This document shows positions 1 through 9,102 of a stretch of 64,000 nucleotides of DNA, piece after piece. The stretch is from the NCBI GenBank assembly GCA_943788055.1, contig CALSOU010000002.1, positions 124,001-188,000 on the forward strand, read 5' to 3'. Within the stretch, counting starts at the first letter, position 1. Each line of letters starts with the position of its first letter. A program made the translations under genes and the position numbers. The notes under the pieces are model-generated. The model was not told the DNA's origin and did not search any database. It saw only the letters and a program-made list of their open reading frames with translations. Origin of the DNA: an uncultured Saprospiraceae bacterium (lineage in GTDB: Bacteria; Bacteroidota; Bacteroidia; Chitinophagales; Saprospiraceae).

Positions 1-2
1 TT

Positions 3-752
3 ATCCCTGTGTGTGCGACATTTTTCGCCTTTAGTGATTACATGAAACCAGTTTTACGTGTCGCCGCATTAATGGAACAGCCAGTTAAATTCATGTGGAC
101 ACACGATGCTTTCAGAGTGGGTGAAGATGGACCAACGCACCAGCCTATCGAGCAAGAAGCTCAGTTACGTTTACTAGAAAAACTTAATAATCATTCAGGC
201 AAATCCTCCATGATTGCTTTAAGACCAGCTGATTCGTCAGAGACAGTTGCTGCATGGAAATCGATGATGGAGACAAATGATCGTCCTACAGGTCTAATTC
301 TTTCAAGACAAGGTATCGCAGATTTACCTTCTTACACTTCCGAAAGCCGTCTAGAGGTTTCAATGAAATTGAATAAGGGTGGATATATATTGAAAGATGT
401 AGAAGATCCTGAAGTAATTTTATTGGCTAACGGTTCAGAGGTGAGTACCCTACACAGTGCGATAGAAGAATTATCGAAAAAGTATCGAACTCGAATTGTG
501 AGTGTTCCTTCTGAAGGTTTATTCCGCGAACAATCCGCTGATTATCAAGCAAAAGTATTACCAGCAGGTGTACCAATTTTTGGAATGACAGCTGGACTTC
601 CAGTAACGCTTGAAAGCTTGGTTAGAGGCAACGGTACTGTTTATGGTATGACACATTTCGGTTATTCAGCACCATATACCGTGCTTGACGAGAAGTTTGG
701 ATATACAGCAGAAAATGTTATTGCTCAGGTAGACGCTTTGATGAGTAAGTAG
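3..752 (+). CDS. Transketolase, C-terminal part (5' end outside window)
   Basis: Reading is open from the first bases of the window, so the ORF track's GTG start is an artefact of the edge. The visible 249 residues cover the end of the pyrimidine-binding domain and the C-terminal domain of a transketolase. The family motif GEDGPTHQPIEQ, in which the His lies near the active site, is present, followed by the LxxLR-type alignment 'IALRPADSSETVAAWK' and the ILSRQ segment. Transketolase moves two-carbon ketol units with thiamine diphosphate in the non-oxidative pentose phosphate pathway, in the cytoplasm. The TPP-binding N-terminal half is not visible. A full-length enzyme or a split C-terminal subunit are both possible; the window cannot decide. 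Confidence 0.93.
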   Translation: MPVCATFFAFSDYMKPVLRVAALMEQPVKFMWTHDAFRVGEDGPTHQPIEQEAQLRLLEKLNNHSGKSSMIALRPADSSETVAAWKSMMETNDRPTGLILSRQGIADLPSYTSESRLEVSMKLNKGGYILKDVEDPEVILLANGSEVSTLHSAIEELSKKYRTRIVSVPSEGLFREQSADYQAKVLPAGVPIFGMTAGLPVTLESLVRGNGTVYGMTHFGYSAPYTVLDEKFGYTAENVIAQVDALMSK

Positions 753-908
753 ATTCATTCTTGCTTGAAATGCGGTCAGATTCTTGGAGAAATTCAAGCA
801 TGCAGCCTGTGATATTCGGAAGTAGAATTTTGAAAAATAGTGGTTTAAAGTTGCAAACTTCAAACTGCTGTATACAAGGGTTCAACATATTTTCTATACA
901 TTTATCGG

Positions 909-2051
909 ATGAAGATCAATTCAAAGTTACCTGACGTAGGAACGAATATTTTCTCCGAAATGTCGGGCTTAGCAAGACAATATGAAGCTATCAATCTAGC
1001 TCAGGGATTTCCGAATTTTAATCCACCGCAAGGGCTCATCGATTATGTTCAGAAAGCGCTTTCAGGAAACTTTCATCAGTACGCACCCATGAACGGCACA
1101 CTAGAGCTGAGGAATGCGATTAGTATCATGATTCAAAATACCAATGAAGTTGACGCAGATCTGCAAAACCAAATATGTGTAACATCTGGTGCTTCACAAG
1201 CCTTATCGACTGCAATCCAGGCATTTGTGCATCCTGGTGATGAAGTAATCTGTATTGAACCTTGCTATGATTTGTATCGTCCGAGTATCGAACTGAATCA
1301 GGGTATTTACAAAGCTGTAGTAACTGAAGGCCCTGATTTCGATATGGACTGGGAGAAACTGAAAGATACAATTACAGACAAAACACGTATGATTATCGTC
1401 AATACACCTAGTAATCCAACTGGTAAAGTTTGGACAGAAGCTGAATGGGATAAGCTTAATCATATTACAAAAAATAATAATATAATAATACTAAGTGATG
1501 AAGTTTATCAGCATCTAGTATTTGACGACAAAAGACATGTAAGCGTACTCGAACATTCTGAACTGAAGCAAAGAGCTATAGCTACTTTCTCTTTCGGTAA
1601 AACTTTTCACTGCACAGGATGGAAAATTGGTTATTGCATAGCACCGACAAATCTTATGAGTGAATTCAAAAAAGCACATCAATTCAATGTGTTTAGCGTA
1701 CCACATTTTCTTCAAATTGGCATTGCAAATTACCTTTCAGACCCAGATACTTATCAAGGACTTGGTAAATTTTATCAAGAGAAGCGAGACCTTTTTGAGC
1801 AGCTAATGGCAGATACTAAGTTTACCGCCTTGCCCTCTCAAGGAAGCTTCTTCCAATTATATGATCATCATGAACTTGATCAAAGCCATGACAAAGATCT
1901 AGCTATACAATTGACAAAGGAGCAAGGTGTCACAACCATACCCATTTCATCTTTTTACAGCCAACCACCAAAAAAACAGTATCTCCGATTTTGTTTTGCT
2001 AAAACCGAAGATGTCTTAGAGAAAGCTGCAGATTTACTTCGTGATTTTTAG
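909..2051 (+). CDS. PLP-dependent aminotransferase, methionine/kynurenine aminotransferase type
   Basis: This is a fold-type I aminotransferase of 380 residues, the usual size. NTPSNPTG lies at about 165-172, SDEVY at about 196-200 (the Asp contacts the PLP ring nitrogen), and the Schiff-base Lys is K231 in SFGKTFHCTGWK. The LAQGFPNF N-terminus and the GKTFHCTGWKIGY block are those of the YbdL-like methionine aminotransferase and kynurenine-oxoglutarate transaminase group, so the likely role is transfer of an amino group from methionine or aromatic amino acids to a 2-oxo acid in the cytoplasm. Exact substrate is inferred only from family resemblance. The gene stands alone. The ATG directly follows TACATTTATCGG, an AT-rich box that recurs before the start at 8104. 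Confidence 0.9.
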   Translation: MKINSKLPDVGTNIFSEMSGLARQYEAINLAQGFPNFNPPQGLIDYVQKALSGNFHQYAPMNGTLELRNAISIMIQNTNEVDADLQNQICVTSGASQALSTAIQAFVHPGDEVICIEPCYDLYRPSIELNQGIYKAVVTEGPDFDMDWEKLKDTITDKTRMIIVNTPSNPTGKVWTEAEWDKLNHITKNNNIIILSDEVYQHLVFDDKRHVSVLEHSELKQRAIATFSFGKTFHCTGWKIGYCIAPTNLMSEFKKAHQFNVFSVPHFLQIGIANYLSDPDTYQGLGKFYQEKRDLFEQLMADTKFTALPSQGSFFQLYDHHELDQSHDKDLAIQLTKEQGVTTIPISSFYSQPPKKQYLRFCFAKTEDVLEKAADLLRDF

Positions 2052-2155
2052 TTCGTAGAATGCCTGGCCTAAACACATCTAACTAATAATGAACTTATCT
2101 TCTTTATTTTACTTTCATAACATAAGATTTCACTCTTATCAATAATTCAAATTTC

Positions 2156-2527
2156 ATGCACTATATCATTTCTTTATTTTTAGTCTTTTCTTCTAGTTTT
2201 CTAGCCTTCAACTCCGAACAGGGTGATCCCATGTTCACAGCTGAGCAGTTGACAAAATATAAGGCCTTGATCGAGCAATTCTCAGAAGAGGATATCGCTG
2301 CTGTCGACGCTGCACTGATATACAAACAAAACTGTTCTTCATGCCATGGACGCAAAGGAGGTTTGGGATTAGCGGGCGCCACAAATCTTAAAACCTCTGC
2401 CTTATCGCTTGAAGAACGAGTAGCTACCGTGTATTTTGGAAAGAATAAAATGCAGTCATACAAGGAAGCTCTTAAGAAAGACGAATTGGTAGCAGTTTCA
2501 ATATATTTAGAAACATTGCGCAAGTAG
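2156..2527 (+). CDS. Small c-type cytochrome (mono-haem)
   Basis: A 123-residue exported protein. Residues 1-20 form a hydrophobic signal peptide. One haem-binding CxxCH motif is seen (C60-S-S-C63-H64) and a probable axial methionine is M99 in KNKMQSY, as in class I cytochromes. It would act as an electron carrier in the periplasm or anchored to the inner membrane. No oxidase or dehydrogenase gene adjoins it, so its partner is unknown. The ORF on the opposite strand over the same bases is a shadow. Confidence 0.87.
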   Translation: MHYIISLFLVFSSSFLAFNSEQGDPMFTAEQLTKYKALIEQFSEEDIAAVDAALIYKQNCSSCHGRKGGLGLAGATNLKTSALSLEERVATVYFGKNKMQSYKEALKKDELVAVSIYLETLRK

Positions 2528-2533
2528 TTTGTA

Positions 2534-2966
2534 ATGGCAAAAGGCATGAAGCAGCATCTAGCTCATATTGCTCTAGTCGTTCGAGACTACGATGAAGCCA
2601 TTGAATTTTACACAAAAAAAACTGAACTTCAAGCTCGTCGAAGACACCGAACTCTCTGAGGAAAAAAGGTGGGTTATAGTCGCACCTCTTGGTGCAAAGG
2701 AATGTATGTTATTACTAGCAAAAGCCGGAAACGAAGAATAAGCATCCCGAATTGGAAATCAGGCTGGTGGTCGAGTTTTTCTTTTTCTCTTTACAGATGA
2801 TATAGAACGAGATTATCAGAAGATGAAAAATGAAGGAATCCGTTTTGTAAGATCACTTATTCAAGAAACCCATGGAAAAGTGTCCGTTTTCGCGGATTTA
2901 TATGGAAATCTGTGGGATCTGATTGAGCCGTCGGATAGGAATAAAGGCATACTCCACAGTAGCTGA
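2534..2966 (+). pseudogene. VOC/glyoxalase family protein, disrupted
   Basis: The ATG at 2534 opens a reading frame beginning MKQHLAHIALVVRDYDEAIEFYT, the typical first strand and helix of a vicinal-oxygen-chelate domain. The frame breaks in an eight-A run (2614-2621) and continues one frame over as a good VOC sequence ending near DLYGNLWDLIEP. That second frame carries a TAA at 2739-2741, where CAA would restore the expected Gln. Two independent lesions argue for a real pseudogene, though the A8 break alone could be a sequencing slip. Intact relatives are small metal-dependent dioxygenases, lyases or resistance proteins. The original substrate cannot be told. Confidence 0.75.
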
Positions 2967-3008
2967 TCATAAGTTCTTCAATTAACAGCAAAGCAAACTA
3001 TAGCGACT

Positions 3009-4430
3009 TTACTTCATCGTCTTATCCAGAAAATTCCGGATTAAGTCTTCTGTTTCTCCGGTGCCTTTGAGATCACCTATCAGACCATACATTGCAGCTG
3101 AGCGCTTATTGTCTACATCTATATTTTCAAGGACTTTATCTTGCAACCTTTTGTACATTTTCTCGGGAAGAAGCTTCTTCAACCCACGCTTGGCCGTTAG
3201 TTGAGCTTGTTTTTTAAGGGATGCTACATTCCAACGTTTGACTTTTTGAATGCAAGTCCTAAGATCCTTTTCAAATTCTTCAAACACCTTTGCATGAACA
3301 GGGGAAATCGACATATGGAGCGCTGGCGGATTCTGCTGTCTATCCATCAACCATCCTTGCATATGCATTTCATCGGCTAAATCATAAATATCAAACTGAT
3401 CACTTCCAAAAGAATAAATACACATATCAGGTTGTCCAAAAACTTGAAGGCCTTCGATGGAGTTAATCAAGCTTCGGAATTTCCTACTTGTCTCCATGCT
3501 GCGATTCACCAATTTCTCATAGCCTGAACGACCCAATAGATGAAGAACAGTCCACGCGACAGCAATCGCGCCTCCTGGTTTGGTGCCTAGTATCGCAGGC
3601 GAGCCATACATGCCTCCTGGCCAATCGGTATAAACATAAAACTGTGTCTTTCGGAGATCGGGATTATTGTATAGAATAACGGATGCGCCTTTGGATGCAA
3701 ATCCGTACTTGTGGATATCAGCGCTGAGAGATGTAACTCCGGGCACCGAAAGGTTCCACTGCTTTTCAAAATTTTGTATAAAAGGCAAGACAAAGCCACC
3801 GACACATGCATCCACATGGAAAAGCAAATTATGCTTGATAGCTAATTGCCCGATTTCGGTAATTGGATCTACAACTCCCTGAGGATAAGAAGGAGCAGAA
3901 CCAACGATTAAAATGGTGTTTTCTGTAATAGCACATTCTAATGCTTCGAGGTTAGCTGTATAATCATCATTAATGGCCGTTATTTTGGGCTCGAGCCCAA
4001 AATAGTCGCAAGCTTTATTAAAAGCGGGATGCGCTGATAAAGAAAATATAACTTGAGGTTTCTCAATATGGGGTTTATGAATCTTTGCGTATTCTTTAGC
4101 GGACTTTAAAGCCATAAGAATACTTTCTGTTCCACCACTTGTCATACTTCCTACGGAATCTTCTCCTCCTTCAAAAAGTCCTAAACAACGATCAACCACC
4201 TCTATTTCCATGGATCTAAGTGATGGAAAAGCTGAAGGATTCAAAGCATTTTCTGAAAAGAAGAGCGTATATGCCTTTTTCAAGGTTTGCGTAATCATAC
4301 CATCTGCAAAATAGACATAAGAAAATGCCTTGCCAGATTGCCACTGAAGATCATCCTTCTTGCGATCTTCCAACTGCTTCAATAAGTTCTCAGCTGCTTC
4401 TCCTACTGCTGGAAATTCACGATTATTCAT
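3009..4430 (-). CDS. PLP-dependent decarboxylase/lyase, sphingosine-1-phosphate-lyase-like
   Basis: A group II decarboxylase fold enzyme of 473 residues counted from the ATG at 4430. That ATG is preferred over the upstream TTG of the ORF track because it sits one base after the stop of the DUF819 gene. Visible motifs are MTSGGTESILMA (about 96-107, cofactor phosphate site), HVDACVGG (205-212) and SADIHKYGFASKG with the PLP lysine at K241. The N-terminal LNPSAFPSLRSMEIEVV and C-terminal LDRQQNPPALHMSI segments match sphingosine-1-phosphate lyase better than glutamate decarboxylase. Known relatives split phosphorylated sphingoid bases or decarboxylate amino acids. Since many Bacteroidota make sphingolipids, a role in sphingoid turnover is possible but unproven. 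It is the second gene of a two-gene operon. Confidence 0.85.
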   Translation of the reverse strand: MNNREFPAVGEAAENLLKQLEDRKKDDLQWQSGKAFSYVYFADGMITQTLKKAYTLFFSENALNPSAFPSLRSMEIEVVDRCLGLFEGGEDSVGSMTSGGTESILMALKSAKEYAKIHKPHIEKPQVIFSLSAHPAFNKACDYFGLEPKITAINDDYTANLEALECAITENTILIVGSAPSYPQGVVDPITEIGQLAIKHNLLFHVDACVGGFVLPFIQNFEKQWNLSVPGVTSLSADIHKYGFASKGASVILYNNPDLRKTQFYVYTDWPGGMYGSPAILGTKPGGAIAVAWTVLHLLGRSGYEKLVNRSMETSRKFRSLINSIEGLQVFGQPDMCIYSFGSDQFDIYDLADEMHMQGWLMDRQQNPPALHMSISPVHAKVFEEFEKDLRTCIQKVKRWNVASLKKQAQLTAKRGLKKLLPEKMYKRLQDKVLENIDVDNKRSAAMYGLIGDLKGTGETEDLIRNFLDKTMK

Positions 4431-4431
4431 A

Positions 4432-5562
4432 TTATGCAAGCCATTTTTCAAGTAAATAATGCATGGAAATACCTAAATAATTGCCAATTGCGTAGCCAAC
4501 AAGACCCGTCGCGATTCCAGCAAAGACAACATCCCGATTTTTTAGCACACTAGCAATTTGACCAATAAAAGCTGGACCATATAAGGCTGCGGTTGAGGTA
4601 ATCAATGTAGTATCTCTATCGATTCTAAAGATTAGCGATAAAATCAAATGAAAGCCGATCGATAACAACCAACTAATCGCTGTGAAAGCAAGTAGCACCC
4701 CACCCTGTTCTACAATATTTCCAAAATCTGATCGCATACCCACTGCAACGCAAAACATCAACAAGAGGTAATCTCCCACCTCAAATGCACCTCGGAAGGC
4801 CCTTATTTTCGTAGAAAAGGAAGCAATAACACTCAGCGTGGTAAGGCTCAGAATTATAAAAGTAGTATTGGTCAGTCCACCATATAAAGCAGTTGCCAAT
4901 CCTAAGGTAACTCCAAGAATAACGATCGCTAGCATTGTAGCCTGCACCATAGACTTCCAATCCTTCTTAATTTCGACCGGATCATCGTCTATTTCAGATG
5001 TATTTCCATCGGACTCATATGCTGGCAAAACCTTGCCAAAGAGCAGAGGCGCAAAGCTTGTCAGGAAAAGCAAGTAGATTCCTCCACAAACTATCTCCAC
5101 AGAGTTAATGAGTGCAAAACTATCCTCAGGCGCTCCGATTGCAATACCCACTGCTTGCATATTAGCTGTTCCACCTGTGTAAACGCCCGTTAACATCGCT
5201 GCGTAATCCCATATCAAGTCTATCTTGTCTCGGAATAGATAAGCCGCAATTATGCAAGATAGCGCCGCACTAATGATCGCAAATACGAAGGATAATACTG
5301 TGGATCTTGCATGTCGAAACCATCCCAAAATATCGGCAGAAAATAGTAGTAAAGGTATTGCCAACATGATGCTCAGCTCAGAAAAATACTTACTAATTAA
5401 TGGATTGAGCGGCAAAAGACCGAAAGTCACAGAAGCAATTCCAACGGCGTAAGCCATCACAACAGGACTAAGCACCTTACCTATCTTACGATCTTTCAGT
5501 GCCCACATCAGGATTGCAGGCCCTATGCAAATAAGTAAGATCTGTGGAATAAATTCTAGCAT
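4432..5562 (-). CDS. DUF819 family membrane protein
   Basis: A 376-residue integral membrane protein with about ten hydrophobic segments spread over its whole length and no signal peptide separate from the first helix. The TGVYTGGTANMQAVG block (about 140-154) and the paired half-repeats are characteristic of the DUF819 (YjcL-like) family, thought to be inverted-repeat transporters of unknown substrate. Its stop codon lies one base before the ATG of the PLP lyase, so the two are very probably co-transcribed and translationally coupled. This suggests that the transporter moves the substrate or product of that enzyme. That functional link is inference. Confidence 0.85.
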   Translation of the reverse strand: MLEFIPQILLICIGPAILMWALKDRKIGKVLSPVVMAYAVGIASVTFGLLPLNPLISKYFSELSIMLAIPLLLFSADILGWFRHARSTVLSFVFAIISAALSCIIAAYLFRDKIDLIWDYAAMLTGVYTGGTANMQAVGIAIGAPEDSFALINSVEIVCGGIYLLFLTSFAPLLFGKVLPAYESDGNTSEIDDDPVEIKKDWKSMVQATMLAIVILGVTLGLATALYGGLTNTTFIILSLTTLSVIASFSTKIRAFRGAFEVGDYLLLMFCVAVGMRSDFGNIVEQGGVLLAFTAISWLLSIGFHLILSLIFRIDRDTTLITSTAALYGPAFIGQIASVLKNRDVVFAGIATGLVGYAIGNYLGISMHYLLEKWLA

Positions 5563-5728
5563 AATTTATGACTACTAATCTCGCGACTCGAAAACGATTT
5601 AAGCTCTGATAATAGATAGCTTAGAGATCTATTCTGTTGATACATACATCAGAAAACATGAGTCAACTGTAACTATCGAATCATAAATATACATGCTTTT
5701 TTAACAAATGGTAATGGGGACAATTTAC

Positions 5729-6421
5729 CTAACCATAAAGCTTGTGCATCTTGTTGATCAATTCAATGCGAGACTTAATTTCCTGTCTTGCAAAAATCTG
5801 CTTCAAGTGGTAATTCACTGTGTTCATTGAAAGAAAAGTGGCCTCAGCAATTTCAGCATTGCTTTTTCTTTGGCAGATTAACTCAATGATTTCAAATTCA
5901 CATTCTGAAATATTTGCAACAGGGTATGCTTCTTGTAGATTTTGATATTTGAGCGCCCCCTGCACTTTTGAGATTATTGATGGCCTGAATTATTGTATTT
6001 AATAATTGCTCTTTAGTCAAAGGCTTAGTGATATAACCGGCGGGATTGGTGCTAGAAGCTTTCGTAAGTGTCTTTGGATCAGAATAAGACGTAAGAAAAA
6101 TGAAATCAGCTTTACAATTAAGGTTGATGTAGTCGGCTATTTCAATTCCGTCAATATCATCCTCAAGATTAATATCGAGCAATCCTAAGTCTACTGGATT
6201 ATTCTTGAGATAATCAATGGCTAGTCCAGCTCTATAAGCAACAAAAACAGGGGGGGGGCGATATCTTCACAAAAGTCGGCGATATCTTCTGCTATCAATG
6301 CTTCATCATCATCAATCAGCAATTTTATAGATTCCAGAGTAACTATGTCCAGAGGTTTTTTGGATAATATACTCGCTGATGAGTAATTCTGAGTAAGACC
6401 CTGTATTTCCAACCAACACAC
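5729..6421 (-). pseudogene. LuxR/NarL-type response regulator broken by two G/C-tract frameshifts
   Basis: Three ORFs on the minus strand join into one response regulator. The first carries the acidic pocket LLIDDDEALIAEDI. The second carries the phospho-acceptor Asp (GLLDINLEDD), FLTSYSD and the conserved Lys (ITKPL). The third is a LuxR-type HTH (SNAEIAEATFLSMNTVNYHLKQIF). Frame is lost in a nine-C tract, read as G9 at 6250-6258, where seven or ten would be in frame, and again in a GGGGG tract near 5955, where four would be in frame. The start is unclear: GTG at 6421, or a CTG at 6337 exactly where homologues would begin. No histidine kinase is adjacent. It may be a phase-variable gene, a recent pseudogene, or an assembly error. 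Confidence 0.8.
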
Positions 6422-6667
6422 TGCTTATGCGAGTTTTTGGACTCGCAAGCAAGTGTTAGTCTTCTTTTGTAGACAGTAACGTCAATTCAAGATTGAAAAT
6501 ACGCTTTTTTCATCCAAATAAATAAAATTCAAATGTCTACGATTGGTTTGTTGAATAAAATACATCTTTTTTGGGGTAATAGAGTTTTAATTGATCTTTA
6601 CAAAGGTCTATCAATGAAAACTTAATCTGACTACCCTTTTGGGTAGTTCGTAGCTAAAATTTCAAAA

Positions 6668-7360
6668 ATGCGTGTCGATCTCATACAAAAATATAAAGAT
6701 CAATTTTCTTCCTATTTGCAAGCATTAGTTTTAAAAAACGAACTTTACGAACCAGGATACAAATGGGATATTATTGAAAAGTGGCAAGAGCATTTCAATG
6801 TCGATGCAGCTAAATTGGATCAAGCTTTTGCAAATAGTCTTGAAAGTCCATATTCTGGCAGGCTTTGGGGTGGTGAGAAACATTCCGCCAAAAGTGGAAT
6901 GCTTATGTTGTTGAGGGAGAATCCCATTCTTATGCGTATTGCATTTTCAGATCTTTTTGATGAGACCAAAGACATTTCTATGAGGATGAATCGTTTTATT
7001 TTTCACTGCGATGAAGCACTCTTAGATCTATCTGCGAGAGATAAACGTATCAATACCCATTATCAAAATCACTACACAGCGAGTCTTTATTTAAGCTTCG
7101 AGTATCCTGACAAATACGGTCTTTCTGAGTACGAGAGTTTCTACAAGTTTATGGGATTAATTGGATCGAGGAATATTCCTCTCGAACAAGATAAGGAAAG
7201 GTTTTACAAATCTTTGAATGCACTTTATATTGTCATATCCAAGGATCAAGAGTTTATTAATGGGTTCCAATTCCTACTAAAAGACAGAGAATATGTGGGT
7301 AAATCTCTTTTTATGATCAATGACTTAATCAAATATAGCTTAGGAGAAGCATTTAGTTAG
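6668..7360 (+). CDS. Hypothetical protein, 230 aa
   Basis: I do not recognise a defined family. The protein has no signal peptide or membrane helix and is rich in charged and aromatic residues, so it is probably cytoplasmic and mostly helical. A central segment (YLSFEYPDKYGLSEYESFYKF) resembles the 'YPDKYxxYKYxxF' pattern seen in N-terminal regions of McrB-like restriction ATPases and their relatives. No ATPase or nuclease motif follows, so this is only a hint. The gene stands alone, 54 bp before the methyltransferase gene and in the same direction. Confidence 0.6.
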   Translation: MRVDLIQKYKDQFSSYLQALVLKNELYEPGYKWDIIEKWQEHFNVDAAKLDQAFANSLESPYSGRLWGGEKHSAKSGMLMLLRENPILMRIAFSDLFDETKDISMRMNRFIFHCDEALLDLSARDKRINTHYQNHYTASLYLSFEYPDKYGLSEYESFYKFMGLIGSRNIPLEQDKERFYKSLNALYIVISKDQEFINGFQFLLKDREYVGKSLFMINDLIKYSLGEAFS

Positions 7361-7423
7361 ATCATTTTCCTGAAATGCTATCTAAACTGGAAACCAATAA
7401 ACCGCGTAAGTCGTTTACAAAAT

Positions 7424-8017
7424 ATGAAATATTCGGATCAAGATTTTTGGACAAGTAGATACAAACAACAACTCACTGGATGGGATGTTGGTTATCCCAC
7501 TACACCAATAAGTGAATACGTTGATCAGATAGTCAACAAAGATCTGCGCATACTCATACCAGGAGCTGGAAATGCCTACGAGGCAGAGTACCTTTGGAAA
7601 AAAGGATTCAAACACACACATATCCTTGATATAGCTGCATTTCCGATCAAACAATTTATCGAGCGAAATCCCACGTTCCCAAAAGATCAAGCTATCCAAG
7701 GTGACTTCTTTAAACACAAAGGAGCTTATGATCTGATTATAGAACAGACCTTCTTTTGCTCCTTTCCTCCTTTTCCTGAAAGCAGAAAGGCTTACGCCAA
7801 AAAGATGTACGAGCTACTAAACAATTGTGGTATGCTTGTAGGAGTATGGTTCAACTTTCCGCTGACCGGAGATATGCAAAGACGTCCTTTTGGTGGATCT
7901 AAAGATGACTATCTATCCTACTTTGATCCTCACTTTAGCGAAACCTATATGGAAATGTGTTATAATTCAATTCTTCCAAGGCAAGGGTCTGAGCTTTTTG
8001 GTATTATGAAGAAGTAA
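7424..8017 (+). CDS. TPMT-family class I SAM-dependent methyltransferase
   Basis: A 197-residue cytoplasmic methyltransferase. The N-terminus (DFWTSRYKQQLTGWDVGYPTTP) is the substrate- and cofactor-lid segment typical of the thiopurine S-methyltransferase family. LIPGAGNAYEAEYL (about 45-58) is SAM-binding motif I, and TFFCSFPP follows at the position of motif IV. Bacterial members methylate sulfur, selenium, tellurium or halide nucleophiles, so a detoxification role is plausible, but the substrate cannot be read from sequence. Spacing to the neighbouring genes gives no firm operon. Confidence 0.85.
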   Translation: MKYSDQDFWTSRYKQQLTGWDVGYPTTPISEYVDQIVNKDLRILIPGAGNAYEAEYLWKKGFKHTHILDIAAFPIKQFIERNPTFPKDQAIQGDFFKHKGAYDLIIEQTFFCSFPPFPESRKAYAKKMYELLNNCGMLVGVWFNFPLTGDMQRRPFGGSKDDYLSYFDPHFSETYMEMCYNSILPRQGSELFGIMKK

Positions 8018-8103
8018 GTTATTTCAATTTATGATTGTGGTATTGATTATGAGCCTGCTTGTATCAGAAGCATGAGTCTCTCAATTGTTCGTACATTTAT
8101 CAG

Positions 8104-9090
8104 ATGAAATTACGCTGGGGTATTATAGGTTTAGGAAAAATTGCGGGACATTTTGCCCGCGACTTTATACATGCTTCCTCGGATCAGAATGAACTTGTCG
8201 CGGTCGCATCAAGAAGTTTAGATAAAGCTAGGGCTTTCGCCCAAAATCATCACATAACAGAGTACTACGGAACCTACGAAGACCTTCTTGGAGACCCCAA
8301 TGTGGACATCCTTTATATAGCTACACCGCATAATAGCCATAAAAAATATACGATTGAAGCACTAAATGCAGGTAAACATGTGCTTTGCGAAAAGCCTATG
8401 GCTGTTAACAAAGCAGAGCTTAAAGAAATGATTGATGTTACTAGAAAAAACAAGGTTTTCTTGATGGAAGCACTTTGGACAAGATGGAATCCTGTCATGC
8501 TTGAGGTGCTGCAACTTATAAGATCAGGTAAACTAGGATCAATAATCAAGGCTGAAGCGGATTTCGGCTTTAAAGCTCACTTCGATCCCGAATCAAGACT
8601 ATTTAACCCCCAACTTGCTGGAGGTGCACTTCTGGATATCGGGATATATCCATTATTCTTGTCTTATCTGCTTTTGGGGGAACCTAACTCAATTTCTACA
8701 AAAGCAGAATTCTCTACTACGGGAGTTGATGTTGAGACAAGTGTCGAACTTAACTATGCTCATAACGTAAAATTTCAAGCCACCTGTACACTTCTTGCTG
8801 AAACAGACACCGTTGCCAGGATTACGTGTGAAAAGGCTAAAATTGTAATTAAGGCAAGATGGCATGAGGCAGAAAGTTATCAGATTACGTATGCAGATGG
8901 AAAAATTGAAGAGCATAGCGTAGAATTGCAAAATCGTGGCTATTACCAAGAAGTAAAACACTGTTATGAAAGGGTTAATAGCGCTAACGCAGAGAGTGAC
9001 ATGTGGAGTCTAAGAAACTCACTCGCGTTGGTTGGGATTCTCGATCAGGTAAGAGCAAAAATTGGATTAGTTTACCCTTTCGAAAAATAA
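8104..9090 (+). CDS. Gfo/Idh/MocA family oxidoreductase
   Basis: A 328-residue NAD(P)-dependent dehydrogenase counted from the ATG at 8104. The longer start at 8059 adds 15 unrelated residues and is rejected because the Rossmann fold begins immediately with KLRWGIIGLGKIAGHFARDF. The GKHVLCEKPMAVN block (catalytic Lys in EKP) and the later GGALLDIGIYPL segment are family hallmarks. Such enzymes oxidise or reduce sugars, inositols or trans-dihydrodiols in the cytoplasm. No sugar operon surrounds it, so the substrate is open. The ATG follows TACATTTATCAG, nearly identical to the leader of the gene at 909. Confidence 0.9.
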   Translation: MKLRWGIIGLGKIAGHFARDFIHASSDQNELVAVASRSLDKARAFAQNHHITEYYGTYEDLLGDPNVDILYIATPHNSHKKYTIEALNAGKHVLCEKPMAVNKAELKEMIDVTRKNKVFLMEALWTRWNPVMLEVLQLIRSGKLGSIIKAEADFGFKAHFDPESRLFNPQLAGGALLDIGIYPLFLSYLLLGEPNSISTKAEFSTTGVDVETSVELNYAHNVKFQATCTLLAETDTVARITCEKAKIVIKARWHEAESYQITYADGKIEEHSVELQNRGYYQEVKHCYERVNSANAESDMWSLRNSLALVGILDQVRAKIGLVYPFEK

Positions 9091-9102
9091 TACCCTTTCC
9101 TC

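Noticed and set aside
2161-2547. 128-aa ORF opposite the cytochrome c gene
   Set aside because: Complete shadow of a gene with signal peptide and CxxCH motif; no features of its own.
5898-6182. Stand-alone single-domain receiver protein
   Set aside because: Upstream and downstream frames complete a normal two-domain regulator, so this is one broken gene.
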